Shown one piece after another: positions 12,699-23,826 of a stretch of DNA of 64,000 nt. The position numbers and the translations under genes are program-made. This DNA is from Amphirosellinia nigrospora (taxonomy: Eukaryota > Ascomycota > Sordariomycetes > Xylariales > Xylariaceae): assembly GCA_004123355.1 (NCBI GenBank), contig SCHM01000006.1:1240001-1304000 (forward strand). The letters run 5' to 3'. Positions within the stretch are counted from its first letter, which is position 1. Each line of letters begins with the position of its first letter. A model generated the notes under the pieces. The model was given only the letters and a program-made list of their open reading frames with translations, was not told the origin of the DNA and ran no database searches.

Positions 12699-13530
12699 TC
12701 AGTCAAGACCCCGAATATCGTCACTCAGGGGCCCTTGTCGAGTCCAAATATTCATACCAATCTTTGACCCACTAGTAACGGGCAGGCCCGCGTGTAACGT
12801 TCGATCATCACCAGTGCCATCGTCGAGCAAATTCGACCAAAAGATGGCATTCCCCACCACCGGACGGAACGTGACCCCGTTTTCCCACGGCTCGTCACAA
12901 TCTATGAATGCGCACCACCTCGCATCATGAGGAGGCGTCACCATTGGGAAATTCGTCCCGCCACGGTTATGTTCTCGGCAGAGACGTACGCAAAGAACGA
13001 ACTTTGTCTGTTGCCGCCGATGGCGGACGAGGCATGCGCCGCATTAGTGAACCAGTCCGTGTGAAAATGGTAGCGCTCCCCCTTGCCGTATTTGACGAGT
13101 TGGAGGGGTTCGAGGTGTGTCCGGGGCGTATCAAAGCCCTGGAATAAGAGCGCTCGCTCCTCGATGCAGCGGACTGTGTCATCGCGCACCACGCTCGTTG
13201 ACTGCGAAGTACGTGTCTGGCGCTGCCTTGGACGCCGGCGTTGTCGGCGACGGATGAGCGCGAGAACGTTTCTTTCCTGTAAACGTAATCGTTGGTCTCC
13301 TGGACATAAATGACGTGTAGTTAATATAACTTACGTGATTGATTGAAGATGGGCTTGCTCTTCCGCCGTCAGGAAGCCGTCAAGATAGACGACGAATGGC
13401 GATTTTGATAAAAGATGATTCTTGTAGGCAGGATGTTGGCACGATGAGAGCGCGCTCTGCTTTGATGGCGATGTGCATGAGTAACTGCGACGGCTAGCAC
13501 CGCATACCATATCGACTTGAAAATACTCAT
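12699..13530 (-). CDS. prolyl 4-hydroxylase alpha-subunit-like 2-oxoglutarate/Fe(II) dioxygenase, ER-targeted
   Basis: A 2OG-Fe(II) oxygenase of the P4Hc type, expected to hydroxylate proline in proteins passing through the ER. The ATG at 13530 opens a typical signal peptide (MSIFKSIWYAVLAVAVTHAH). After a frame change come SPFVVYLDGFLTAEEQAHL, an intron (about 13335-13278), then FSRSSVADNAGVQ, VRCIEERALLFQGFD and LEPLQLVKYGKGERYHFHTD. HTD provides the first Fe(II) ligands, RTLHAGLP the distal His, and SGSKIGMNIW the Lys that binds 2-oxoglutarate. FENGVTF-like and NAIFWSNLLDDGTGDDRTLH segments are classic family sequence. The C-terminus is RQGPLSDDIRGLD. The gene is divergent from the PDI-like gene at 13956, with 425 bases between starts. 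An upstream frame (13739-13590, starting MLGLESTKQ) could be an alternative 5' exon, but the signal peptide makes 13530 the better start. Confidence 0.87.
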
Positions 13531-13955
13531 TTTGAATACCGAGGCTTAGATTTCTGCACCGAAGGTAATTCAAGACATACCATTTTGGTTTTGTACTGGA
13601 ACACCAGGCCCCAGGTTGTGCCATCGTCATCTTTCAGGGGGATGACTGAAACGTCCCCCTCGGACTGCCCCTCGTTCGTTGAAACGTCGCGTGTCAACTT
13701 AGCTGAGAAAGCTTGTTTAGTGGATTCCAACCCCAACATCTAGCGCAAGTGACAGGGATCGTCAAGCGGCCTGTGTCTGATCTACGAATAGGGACCGGTT
13801 CGCACCCCCTGCAGAAGAGTGCCTGAATCAGATTTGCAAGGTAGCTTCGGTAGTGCAAAAGGTAGGTAGGGTCTAAAATTCCCAACGCTCTTATGGGGTT
13901 CAGCGATCTTGACATGATTTCATAGGAACTCAGGCACGAGAAAAGACGATCGAAG
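13531..13955. promoter_or_regulatory. divergent intergenic region shared by prolyl hydroxylase and PDI-like genes
   Basis: The 425 bases between the two starts must contain both promoters, since the hydroxylase reads left and the PDI-like gene reads right. No specific factor site was identified. An open frame at 13739-13590 on the minus strand leaves open whether the hydroxylase transcript begins further upstream, which would shorten the shared region to about 215 bases. Confidence 0.5.
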
Positions 13956-15286
13956 ATGAAGTTCAAATTATATACACTTTCAATTACTCCTCTTCTGAGT
14001 AGCTGTTTAGCTTGGAACATACTAATGAGCAGGACTTCCGCCGCGCTATTTCGGGGCATAATCATGCGCTGGTCGCATGTAAGTCGAAGCCCGCAAGTTG
14101 TGATAAGAGCCATTTACTTACACTGATGAATTATAGTTGTAGATGTATGTGCTTCATTATCATGATCATTCAGTGACTCTCATTGACTCACTGGCTCATG
14201 AGAGTAGCCTGCATCGTAAGTCTTTGGTACGCCAATGCCGCGCTTTCGAAAGTCTGACAGCGCTAAAGAACCGGGAGCCAAGCGCTCGAGCCAGAATGGA
14301 TGTCTATCGTTGGCTCACACAAGTCATTGATGAGCATCGACTGCTCGTCCAACTCGGTCCTATGCGATGAGTTCGATGTGATATCATATCCTGCTTTACG
14401 ATACTTCGACGGTCATGGTCATACGAAGCCATATCGAGACCAAGGAGAGCCTCAGCGTGTGTGCCGTCGTTATTCGTACTTAATCTAGTAGCACGCTCAA
14501 GGCTCAAATGTTCACAGGATTGTCTCTTTCTCAAAAGAGCCGTTCGTCCCGCCATTTCTGTTCTCACCGAGGAGAAAAGCGCCGGTTTCCAGTCCGTGGA
14601 TGAGACGGTGCTGATTGTGCATCTAAATCCCCGCGACGAGCATGTCGCGACTACATTCAAGACCATTGCGTCGCAATACCAAGACCGAGCGTCCTTCGGG
14701 TCTCTGCATACGAAGGACGCCACGACGATCGCGTGCTACAATAATAGAGATGAACAGAAATTTACTTTGTCGGATTTAACGGCTATCGATGCATTGCCCA
14801 AGCTGGTTGAAAGTTGCATGGCGCCTCTCATCGGGAGTTCACGCGAGGCAATGAGATGAAGTATCTCAAGGTGCGTAGCCGGCGTTATCCGATAAAGAGA
14901 TGTCAAGACAGGTCAACTCAGTTAATCGTGAAATTTTAGTCTGGCAAGTCGTTAGTATTATTCTTTGCGCCGTCGTCGGGTGAAAGAGAAACATTCGTCA
15001 ACCAGATGAAGCCGGTTGCGAAAATGTATAAGGAGTATCTCAGCTTCGTTACGGTAGATGCCGATGAGTACGCTGACTTCGCAGTACCGCTTGGCTTGAC
15101 GCCTGGTGTGTTTCCTGCGCTGGCGGTACAAAACCCCATGTACGGACAGACATTCCCCTACGCCTCAGGGCGGAAATATCTCCGGAGACCATCGGTGCGT
15201 TTGTGATGGATATCGCGCAGGGAAAGGTGAAGCCGTGGGATGGAAAAAGCAGGCAGGAGAAAGTCCAGGAGCACGATGAGCTATAA
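13956..15286 (+). CDS. protein disulfide isomerase family protein with HDEL ER-retention signal
   Basis: The ATG at 13956 opens a signal peptide (MKFKLYTLSITPLLSSCLAW). Then comes a thioredoxin-fold start NEQDFRRAISGHNHALVA, split by an intron at 14079-14136. After it I read FVDVCASL, not the expected WCGHC, so the first active site is either degenerate or damaged by a frame error. The rest of domain a is clear: SIDCSSNSVLCDEFDVISYP (cis-Pro) and ALRYFDGHGHTKPYR. Domain b includes FQSVDETVLIVHLNPRDEH. Domain b' follows an intron at about 14871-14939: SGKSLVLFFAPSSGERETF, KPVAKMYKEYLSFVTVDADE, LGLTPGVFPALAVQNP and GAFVMDIAQGKVKPWDG. It ends EHDEL (HDEL at 15272-15283), the fungal ER-retention signal. 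No second CGHC domain is visible, so this is a shorter PDI-like protein, possibly a chaperone or structural subunit rather than an oxidase. The divergent neighbour is a prolyl 4-hydroxylase; in animals PDI is the beta subunit of that enzyme. Confidence 0.85.
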
Positions 15287-15729
15287 TTGTAAGAGGATGC
15301 ACATTAGTTCGGAACTGAAAATGCCTGACTTCCTGTCCCGGGCCCCGATTTCGGTGATGCAACACGACGTCACAGTCACATTGATACGCAACTCAACTCG
15401 ATAGGGCTGCCGGGGCCTTTTAGCCCGAAAGTCCTCTTCACATCGAGTTCGTGCTTGCTAGTTGTATTGAAATTAGAATAAGATCACTCTTCCATCATCA
15501 GTTGGGTGCCGACGTAGTTTCGGAATAGGCTTATTGATATCTTGACTCAAACAACTCGACGTTTGTAGTATATGACTAATATATCCAAGTCCTTATTCTC
15601 ATGTATATAGATCGCGTATCACCATATTCTATGTATGCATAGATTCCGAGCCCATCGTACCAGCTCAAGATTTCCGCCTCGAGGCAGAGCTATAGTATAG
15701 TATAGTAGAGTTTTGTTCGGAAGGCCTCG
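15287..15729. other. 3' intergenic stretch between convergent genes
   Basis: Non-coding sequence between the convergent ends of the PDI-like gene and the sedolisin gene. It should hold both 3' untranslated regions. No gene or notable repeat is seen. Confidence 0.6.
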
Positions 15730-18422
15730 TTAAGGTAAACCCATGAATAGCTCCAGAAGTTTGGGTAGTTCGGCGTCCTATCATACAACTTATCAGCAAT
15801 GAAACTTCGCTGTGATCATCATATTTACTCACCCCATTCCCGTAACAGGGTCCCATCCCTCGGTAGCCGGGAACCCGTCAGTCTTACACCCGCGGTTGTC
15901 GCCTACCGTGATGTCGTTGAACACCTCGGACTAGAATGATTCAAACGTCAGCGCTTCTCCCAAGAACGGACGTTGATAAGATACTCACTGCGCGTAGAGC
16001 ACGGGATGTATAAACCCAACCGGCTTCCCAGCCTCCAGCCTCGCCTCATTAATCAACGTGACAACCGACCCCCAGAGCGGACACGAGGCCGAGGTGCCCC
16101 CGATGCTCAGGAGTTCCCCGCCGCTCGAGATGACGAAGCGATCCCCGTTGGCCGCGACGTCGGGGTACGCGCGGCCGATCTTGTTAAACCTGCCGACGCC
16201 GCTCCGCGCATTGCTATAATTCGTCCCGCCCCCCTCGTACCCCTCGAACGTCAGGTTCGCGCGGCCGAGATACGTCTTCACGACGGTAGCCTGCCAGTCG
16301 GCGCGTCGTAGATGTTGGAGAACCCGCCGCCGGACCGGAAGCGCGTGGTGGCGACCTCGGCGTCGCGCCCCGCAGTGCGGTTCGTCGGGAGGTAGGTTGA
16401 GCGACCGAGAGGATGTACGGGCACGACGCGAGGAACTGCGGGTTGAACACGTCGTGCTCCGGTCCCAGGCACCCCGTCGGGTTCGCGTACGTCGAGAACC
16501 CGGCCACCCCGTCGTCGCCCGAGGCAATCATCACCGTCGACCCCTGCAGCCCGAGCTTCATGATCTCGGCGCACTGCCGCTGCTGGTACGACGCCGGCAG
16601 CTCGGCCTCGGCCCCGCTGTACGAGATGCTGATGACGTTGGTCGCGGCGTAGACGCCGCAGTTCAGCGCGCCCTTGTAGCCCCCTCGTGCGGGTTGGGTA
16701 TGACGGGTCTCGACACTCGGCGCGGCCGCAGTTCCCCTTTTCCCCGTAGGCTTCGAAGGTGCAGTAGCTGCCGTCGATGGCGTTCCAGAGGTCTAAGGGT
16801 TATGTGATGAGTATCTAGTTAGGTAGAAGGAAATGAAAGGGGAGGGGGAGGAGGGTGCTGGACTCACTGTTGAAGAAACCCGCGTACTCGCTGCTTGTCA
16901 GTTGGATTGCTGGTACCATTCGTCGTCGACCTGGAACAGCGCTGGCTCTTGTGGCCAGATTAGGCCGTAGGCCATTTGGAAGTCGAGATTGGATTCGGCG
17001 CCGGCGTTAGAGAGTTCTGTTGTTGATCCCTCGCCGCCGTTGACGGAGAGGAGCTCTGGGTATGTCCCGTTCGGGATGTCGCTGGTGCTCACTTATTAGT
17101 AACTAGCGGTTTAAGAAACCATTTATTGACCGGGCGGACTCACTCGGTAAAGGCCCAGAAGAAGATATCGAGATCCTGCTGCGTGTAGTGTTGCCTCAAG
17201 CTCTGGAAGATGCCCATTTTGTTGTCGGGGTGTTTCGTCGTCCCCTTGGGGATTCCGTACATCTCTAGCCACGAAGTCAGAGAGTTTCTCGTCATCCTTT
17301 AAAATGAACGAGACTCACGCCTAAGACAATCGGGTGTCACATAGATATCGCAACCCTCAGCCAGTGACAAATTCCCCGAGTGTATATCTTCCGGCCGAAC
17401 GGGCTCTGCAAAGCGCGGTGGCCCTTTGAATCTGGGATCAGTCGTTTGCTCGATCGAGGATAACGCGCCCGACTCCTTTTACTCATCATCCCTAATACGT
17501 CCCTTGAATCCACTAGCTCCAAAAGCCCATGATCATTGTTATCGGCTCCACCCGCTCGTCCCAACGGGTGTCTTCGCAGCTTGCCGCCATTTCCCATGAG
17601 TTTCACCCAGGTGTAATGTAGTCTATGTGTGGCCTGACGTACTTGGGGACATGATATCTGAAGTATTGTCAATGATGTCTAGGCATAATGAAGAATAGGG
17701 GAGGACTCGACTCACTCATCCAGCCAATGTCTTTAGCCCCAGTCAACTTGTGTTCCCACACGTGATATTTCGTCATTAAGAGGTCTTCGACTTGGCGACA
17801 GCCGCGTCGAATTGAATCCACTGTATAGCTCCGTGTTAGAGTAACGTTTCCTCATCATAAAGGCCTGGACGGTAGGTGTGTATTCTCGGTCACTACTTCG
17901 GCCCCGGGAGTCACGAAGTACCGTTTGCAACTTCAAGCTCCAGTCACCTCATAGAAACTCTCTCACCTGCTTATTCGCCGACTGCGAAACAACATGCGGA
18001 CTAATCCCCGCCTCGACGAGCCAATTCCTCACCACATCAACACTCTCACCCGTCGGCGCGAAGAAGTCAACGACTTCCTCGGCAGACATATGCCTGCCAT
18101 AATTCTCAGATTCCGGGTTCGATCTTTTCATCACGATATTAGCTTCACCACGCCGGAAAATACATCTTCAAGTCTTCATTTACATATCCATCAGCAGCCC
18201 ATGCCCATCCGCAAGCTTCTGCTGCTTCAGCCCGATCCGCACAGGCAGCAGCGCCTTGTGCCTCGCCCTCTCGGCCTTCGACCACGCTCCGTGCGCCGTC
18301 GTCGCCCGCTTCTCGTGGCGGGCGTGCGTCGGCGGGATCACCCGTTTCGGGGATATGCCATCACGGCGAAGCGGGTTCGCCGCCACGAGGCCCAGCACGA
18401 GGAGGAATCGGGCGATCTTCAT
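15730..18422 (-). CDS. secreted sedolisin / tripeptidyl peptidase (peptidase family S53)
   Basis: An acidic serine-carboxyl peptidase exported with a prodomain. The ATG at 18422 starts a signal peptide (MKIARFLLVLGLVAANPLRR). The pro-kumamolisin domain is recognisable: NPESENYGRHMSAEEVVDFF, then FAPTGESVDVVRNWLVEAGI. The catalytic domain has AESNLDFQMAYGLIWP (the Glu...Asp pair), VMIASGDDGVAGFSTYANP (the oxyanion Asp region) and LLSIGGTSASCPLWGSVVT (catalytic Ser in GTSAS). The C-terminal calcium site reads FNDITVGDNRGCKTDGFPA then GWDPVTGMG. After a last intron it ends PNYPKLLELFMGLP, TAA at 15730-15732. Several short introns and about half a dozen frame changes fragment the reading, but all landmarks are in family order and the full length (roughly 600-650 residues) is normal. 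It is tail-to-tail with the PDI-like gene. Confidence 0.9.
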
Positions 18423-19171
18423 CTTCGACTATCGTCCCGGAATACAAACCAGGGACCTGACAAAAACATTTCCCACGCCAACACCATCGTGAAAACGAGG
18501 CTAACCTGTGAGATACCTATATCAACGTCGTCCTCCCCGCAATTTTCCGGCACCACACAGGCTATTGTTAACCTCGGCCTGGGCGCATAAGGATATTCGA
18601 GAGAGACGTTGTCACATAAAGTGCCCGGCGGTAGTTCCCATAGACGTATTGACGTCAGGCTCCAACTATGGGTGGCTGATTGGTCCTGGCTAGACCTGCT
18701 GATGGAGGCAATATAGCCGGAGCGGCACGTAACGTCACTCCCCACCAGCCTTTCAGATCAGATCTTGCCGAGCACCTGTTCCTGGTTGCGATGATGATGT
18801 GTCGTGGTAGATTCTAATTCGGGTCATGGTTAACTCTGCTCCTTATTCCGCGGGGAAGGGGCGGGCTTGGATATCCTAGATCAGGTTGTTGCTCATGGCT
18901 TAATCTGGTCTGCTATAGAATACGGGCTTGTTAAGGCTCAAGTAGCAGAATTTAGTTCGGCTTAAAGAAACACACTCTGCTTGAAGATTACAAAACAGTT
19001 CGGAGCTAGACGAGGTGAGCTTTCTAGGGATGAGGCATGAGTCTTGCCCTGTCACTTGGATCACTTACCCACGTATACTCAAAATCTGTCAACCCCCTTC
19101 ACAGAAAACAAATAGCAAATACCTGCATTATAGATTTTTATTATTTACCGGGTATCTTGATTCCTATCTAG
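18423..19171. other. intergenic stretch
   Basis: No gene seen. It lies between the 5' end of the sedolisin gene and the 3' end of RFC3, so it should hold the sedolisin promoter and the RFC3 terminator region. A 108-codon minus-strand frame (18745-18419) runs into the sedolisin start and has no recognisable motif. Confidence 0.5.
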
Positions 19172-20432
19172 TTAGCCCATGAGTTCACAACCCTCCCTCA
19201 CCACGCCGACCACCGCGCCCGTCTGTATGGTCTCGTTCGCGCCGCCCGAGACCCTGTACTCGATCTCGGCGAGGCCGTCGAGCCAGCGTACCATGACCTC
19301 GGGCTTGACCTCCATCGTCACCAGCTGCTCCGACACGGCCGTGATGATGTCGGCTAACGCGAGACCGTTGGCGACCTTGAGGGTATTAATGGTTGACAGA
19401 CATGTCGTGACATCGCTCGTTGTCAGCAGCGTGTTTACGATCTTCGCAATGGCGTCGGGTGGCGGCGCGGCTATGCAGTTGTAAATTGTTTCTGTTGTGA
19501 TGGTTTCGCGGACGATGTCCTTTTCAGGGATCTTGGGTGCATCTTTCGGTTGCATGGGTACCTGTCCCGAGTTAGGTATTCATACGTAGGCCAGTGCACA
19601 TCCGTGAGACTTACTAGATGCATGACAAGCCTGGAGAACGTTTAGCGCCCGTCGCATGTCGCCCTTGCTGAGGGTGACGAGGGCATCCGTAGCCTCTGCG
19701 TTGATCTTGACTCCCTCCTCCACGATGACCTTGTCTACCAGCACCCGGATATCTCCTTCTTTGAGTGGGCTGAAGCGGAACCGCGTACATCTCGACAACA
19801 ACGCGGAGAGAGCTTATGTGTGTAGTTGGCGATGACGCAGAACCGAGTGTTGGCCGTGTACTTCTCCATGATTCTCCGTAGGGCCATTTGGGCGGTGTTG
19901 GTCATGGCGTCGGCCTCGTCTAGTATGATGAGTTTGAACCCAGCGACTCCACCTGCCCGCGACGCACCGCCCATAGTGAATATCTGCTTGGTGGAGGCGA
20001 AGGTCTTGATCTGCTCGCGCACGACGTCGATACCACGGTCGTCGGAGGCGTTCAGCTCGAGCACCATCTGGCGCAGGTTGTCCTGTCCGTATATGCGGCG
20101 GGCGAGGGCCAAGATGTCGATGTCTTTCCAGTACCTGGGGGCCCATAGAGGAGGGTGTGGTAACCGATTAGAATCTACGAATTTGTTGATAGTAGCGAGG
20201 ATGTCTTGGTGACCAGAGACGTCAGACAACGTTACCGGCCGGTATTTCTCGACCCTTCCTCTAGGTTAGAATATATATGTAGAGTGAAATGCAAGTTTTA
20301 CCAAAAGAGAATCTTCAGCTTCGACCGGCAGATTCGCAGCACTTCGCTTGCCTTTGCCGTATTATCTGAAGAGAACACGATGTCGTTGGACGGGGGACCA
20401 TCCACGTCCATCTCATCCTCGTAGTCAGACAT
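19172..20432 (-). CDS. RFC3: replication factor C subunit 3 (clamp loader ATPase)
   Basis: A small RFC subunit that, in the pentameric clamp loader, loads PCNA at primer-template junctions in the nucleus. The ATG at 20432 gives [20 protein letters not shown] and [13 protein letters not shown]. An intron near 20305-20255 precedes [19 protein letters not shown] (RFC box II). Walker A reads [13 protein letters not shown] at about 20140. Downstream are [32 protein letters not shown] (Walker B, DEAD box), [33 protein letters not shown] (the SRC motif) and [16 protein letters not shown] (sensor 2). A second intron (about 19616-19563) leads to the collar domain [20 protein letters not shown], ending [11 protein letters not shown]. 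Length is about 350 residues, as in other fungi. One- or two-base losses flank Walker A, and another lies before the SRC motif. In an essential gene these are most simply sequencing errors. Confidence 0.95.
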
Positions 20433-21012
20433 GTTGAGTGAGATGGGGTTAGGGGTTAGACTATGTTGATTCTGTGATTTTATGTTCGGTTTATATTGGG
20501 AAATGTCTAATTCAGTTTGGACGCAGTGGTCTGGGCATTCGAGAATAAGTCGTTTGTCGGTGAGCTCAAATTAATTGAAGATGCCAAAATGTTGAAAGAC
20601 GCGTGAAGTGAATTCGTAGCGCGTTGCGGGCTACCTAGGTTAGGTACCTAGGTACCTAGTGCCTTTACCTTATAGCTGCATAAAGTTAAGCTGCACGATG
20701 CAAATAACCGTTCTATGTATTCTTCGAGCTTATCCCAAACTTCACATGCTTCAACCCAACGTCGGGTGCTTACTTATAAGAATGCGACATCAAATTTCAA
20801 ACGAGAAACACATAATTTCAAACAACCGCAACTATAAGTCACTTTAGTTATATGTTATAACCGTCGATTTATCCAAACAAAGCAGAAACACAGTAAAAAC
20901 CATAAGGGGTATAAACAACAACAGCCAACGCCAGCGCAATCTAGGTATTCTACGCCCCTATCAAATCCAAACTCATAAACTCCATCCCTCAATTATGTAT
21001 GTACGTAAGAAA
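20433..21012. other. intergenic stretch with CTAGGTA-type repeats
   Basis: No gene seen. It contains overlapping CCTAGGTTAGGTACCTAGGTACCTAG-like motifs at about 20632-20660, a pattern that recurs in other promoters of this window (for example around 32410-32440). It is upstream of RFC3 and downstream of the CxxC protein gene. Confidence 0.5.
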
Positions 21013-22097
21013 TCAACACACGGACAAGAAACTCGTCATCGCAGTCCCAACTTCCACCGAACAGCTATCATAAAGAGCTCGCCGACGACCACCCGCTCTC
21101 CCAGACTCGGAGCTTGAATCCGAGTCATCAACCATGTCATTCTCAGTGAGATTGCGCACAGTCAATATCTTGACATCTCCTTCATCAACCTCGTAAGCAG
21201 GAGTCGTCTGGTTCATCTCAGAACTAGTCCGAGTAACCCACCAAATCTCCTCCTCTTTCTCCCGCCTCTTCTTCACATCATCATCATTTCTTCTTCCTCA
21301 TCCTCATCCAACAAGAAACTCGACTGCAGCGGGCTCTTCTGCGGCGGCTCGTCCTCGGCATCCGTCACCGCCTCACCCATGACAAATTTTTCAACCTTAG
21401 ATACTTTGCCTAACTTGAAAAGCGCGTCGGTGAGGGGATGTCGTCGTCGGGGCTCTTGGGGGCACGTCCGTAACGATGGCCGCCTGCGCGAATGCGCGAC
21501 TCCGCAGCAGCTCAGCCGCGAGCTCGTGGCGGCGATGCCCGCACTCGGAGGGCGAGTCGCAGTCAACCCAGCAGTCGTGCCTTTTCCCCAGGAACGCGCG
21601 GTCGCGCGTGACCGCGTCGCACCGCCCAGTGGCTTCGTAGCCCAGCACCTTGCGCTTCCACGACCCCACTGCTCCCAGCCGACGTAGTCGAACTCAGCCC
21701 GCAGAGCGTGGACTGCTGCCGCCGCCGCTTCTTACCTCGGTTGTTAGAAGAGGAGCATGAGGACGACGATGACTGCTTGGAGCTCACGACGCAGTATGTG
21801 TGCGAGCAATCTAGACATCGCCGCGTACACCCAATCGGTACACGTTGTGGCACTGGTGGCATTGCCAGACCCAGGCTCGGGAGTTCGTGCGGCAGTGGCA
21901 TGATGGGCGGTTCTTCCGGGCTGGCGGGGAGGATGTTGCGGAGGTGTAGACGGGTGGCGGGGATACCGGAAGGCTTCGCTGGCTCGTTTGATGTACTAGT
22001 TGGCGCGTTGGCGGCGGCATTTTAGAGTCTGCGGCTGATGGGTGGAGGAGTGCCGGGAGAAGAGCGAGAGCTTGGGCAGACTTATACGCGATGGCAT
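21013..22097 (-). CDS. conserved fungal protein with CxxC zinc-binding pairs, function unknown
   Basis: The ATG at 22097 opens MPSRISLPKLSLFSRHSSTH. A Pro/Ser-rich N-terminal region follows. The most conserved part is a putative zinc ribbon: SRAWVWQCHQCHNVYRLGV, then TRRCLDCSHTYC, giving three CxxC pairs/partners within about 35 residues. A Ser-rich and Lys/Arg-rich linker (KKRRR) is followed by AEFDYVGWEQW and GSWKRKVLGYEATGRCD, and a second Cys cluster in KRHDCWVDCDSPSECGHRRH. The C-terminal third is acidic and low in complexity (DEDEEEE, then KKRREKEEEIWW), ending MTSFLSVC. I do not recognise a named family; the Cys arrangement resembles uncharacterised Pezizomycotina proteins I remember. 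The reading crosses about four frame changes. A nuclear or RNA/protein-binding role is only a guess. Confidence 0.7.
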
Positions 22098-23826
22098 CTT
22101 GCTGCTAGGTGTTTTGGGTTGTGACTGGTGTTTACCGTCGTTCTGCTCTGCTGACCGATGTAATAGAGAAAGACAAAGACTTCCGAGGAGATGGATGTTG
22201 AAGACAGATGATATCAGGAAGTATTTGGTAAGTTCAGTTCGTCGATGGCTAGCGTATGATGCACTTGGTGGCAGATTGGCTTCAGTAAGAAAAGTAAGTA
22301 AGAGCGAAGCACAACCAGCGCGCTTGCGTAACAGGATCGTGAAGTAGTCTTCAAGACAGGCGAGTAAGCAAGAGAAACTGTGTCTATTCTTCTCAAACTC
22401 GGAATACGCAGAACGAGCGAAGCGAGCGAACAAGTAACAATCGACAAGAGAGAGAGAGAGAGAGAGAAGGGAATGGTAAACGAGCTAACCATCAGCTTTT
22501 TCATCAATTGAACCACGAAAACTATCATCACAGCCAGCGTCTATTCGTATACCAACCCACGAAAGTTTATCCCAACAAAGGCCACCGCGGATATTACGCT
22601 CCAGCGCTCGCACAAAGTGTGTAGGTGGCGAACGATTGTTCTCTTCACTCGCCCAGGTGTAGAGAAAGGCATCTTTCTCCGTTGAATAGCCTCCTTCAGA
22701 TGCTATTATTGCTTCTTGAAGGACGGCTGTTTGTCGCCGGGACAAAGAAGAATCAAAGGAATGTCATAATTGGTCGCCGTACGGCACGGCATGACCAATC
22801 ATCCACTACGGACAATGAGACGCCTGAACGAACTATAAGTATATCGGGATCATTTTAAACGCCGCCGACAAGACACAAAGACGGTATTTGAATTATTCAG
22901 CTAGAGGTGCGCTGGTTGGATCACGGTCGGTATTAGGCAATAAGGCATTGGCTTCGCTCCTCTCAGTATTCTGCCCACCACGTATATACTAGACGCGGAA
23001 ACAGCCTTGGACTCGTCAGTAACCGTTTGATAGCGCGGTAGTTCTTGACTAGGAGGTGATCCAAGAGAACCCAGGTAGGATACTGTAGATTTTCTTCAAT
23101 CTTGCAAATATTCATACTGGCTAATAGTTTTTAGCTACATAATCTAAAACTGCATTGGAGTTTGTTCATTTATGCCAGCCTTCTATATGTCACATACCAT
23201 GATATTATGAAGCATATCATAGTATTGCAACGGCGGACAGTTGCCTACATCAAGGGGCACACAATATGAATTCAAGAGAGATTGATTTTGAGTCGTTTGG
23301 CTTCTTATACCGGAGTTGTTTATTGGCCATGAAAGAGAAGAAATGACTAGAAATTGTCAATGAAAAGGCACCGCGAATAAGTGAATGGATGAAAGCTCGC
23401 ATTACTACCATACCACAACAAATCAAAACCCAGCGAGACGTTGAATCGGAAGTGAACGTGTAATTTACATATCGCTGGCAGACCAAGTCCCACTGGCCCT
23501 TTGAGATGTCTGACCTATGTGTGCACACTGAAGTTTCCAGCCTCTCCGACATTGTCTTGACCATGCCCTCCACGCTGGGAGCTTTCATATCTGACTGTTG
23601 TACCCGGTTGGTTTCGTAGAAATGGTAGAAAAAGCAACGAAACAACAATCCTCGCGCGTCATGACACTCCACACACCATCATCAACTTCCCTCCAAAGTC
23701 AATCGCCTCATATTCATCGTGCCGCAACCAGACACTGCATATAGCTTATTCAGTGTAAAGCCAATACTCATATGATACGATAAGAGGATACATTAATCAA
23801 CTGACACCACCAAAAGACCTAGCCCC
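22098..23826. other. intergenic stretch
   Basis: No supportable gene. A 140-codon minus frame (23672-23250) and an 86-codon one (22745-22485) have no recognisable motif. The stretch contains an (AG)n microsatellite at 22447-22466 and should carry the promoter of the CxxC protein and the 3' end of H2A.Z. Confidence 0.5.
22447..22466. repeat. (AG)10 microsatellite
   Basis: A perfect AG dinucleotide run seen directly in the sequence. It lies upstream of the CxxC protein gene and may be part of its promoter or leader. Confidence 0.9.

Noticed and set aside
16397-16807. 136-codon plus-strand Arg-rich frame
   Set aside because: It is antisense to the sedolisin catalytic domain. The minus strand reads the clear GDDGVAG motif there.
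23250-23672. 140-codon minus-strand frame
   Set aside because: No known motif, no supporting introns or start context; more likely non-coding DNA downstream of H2A.Z.
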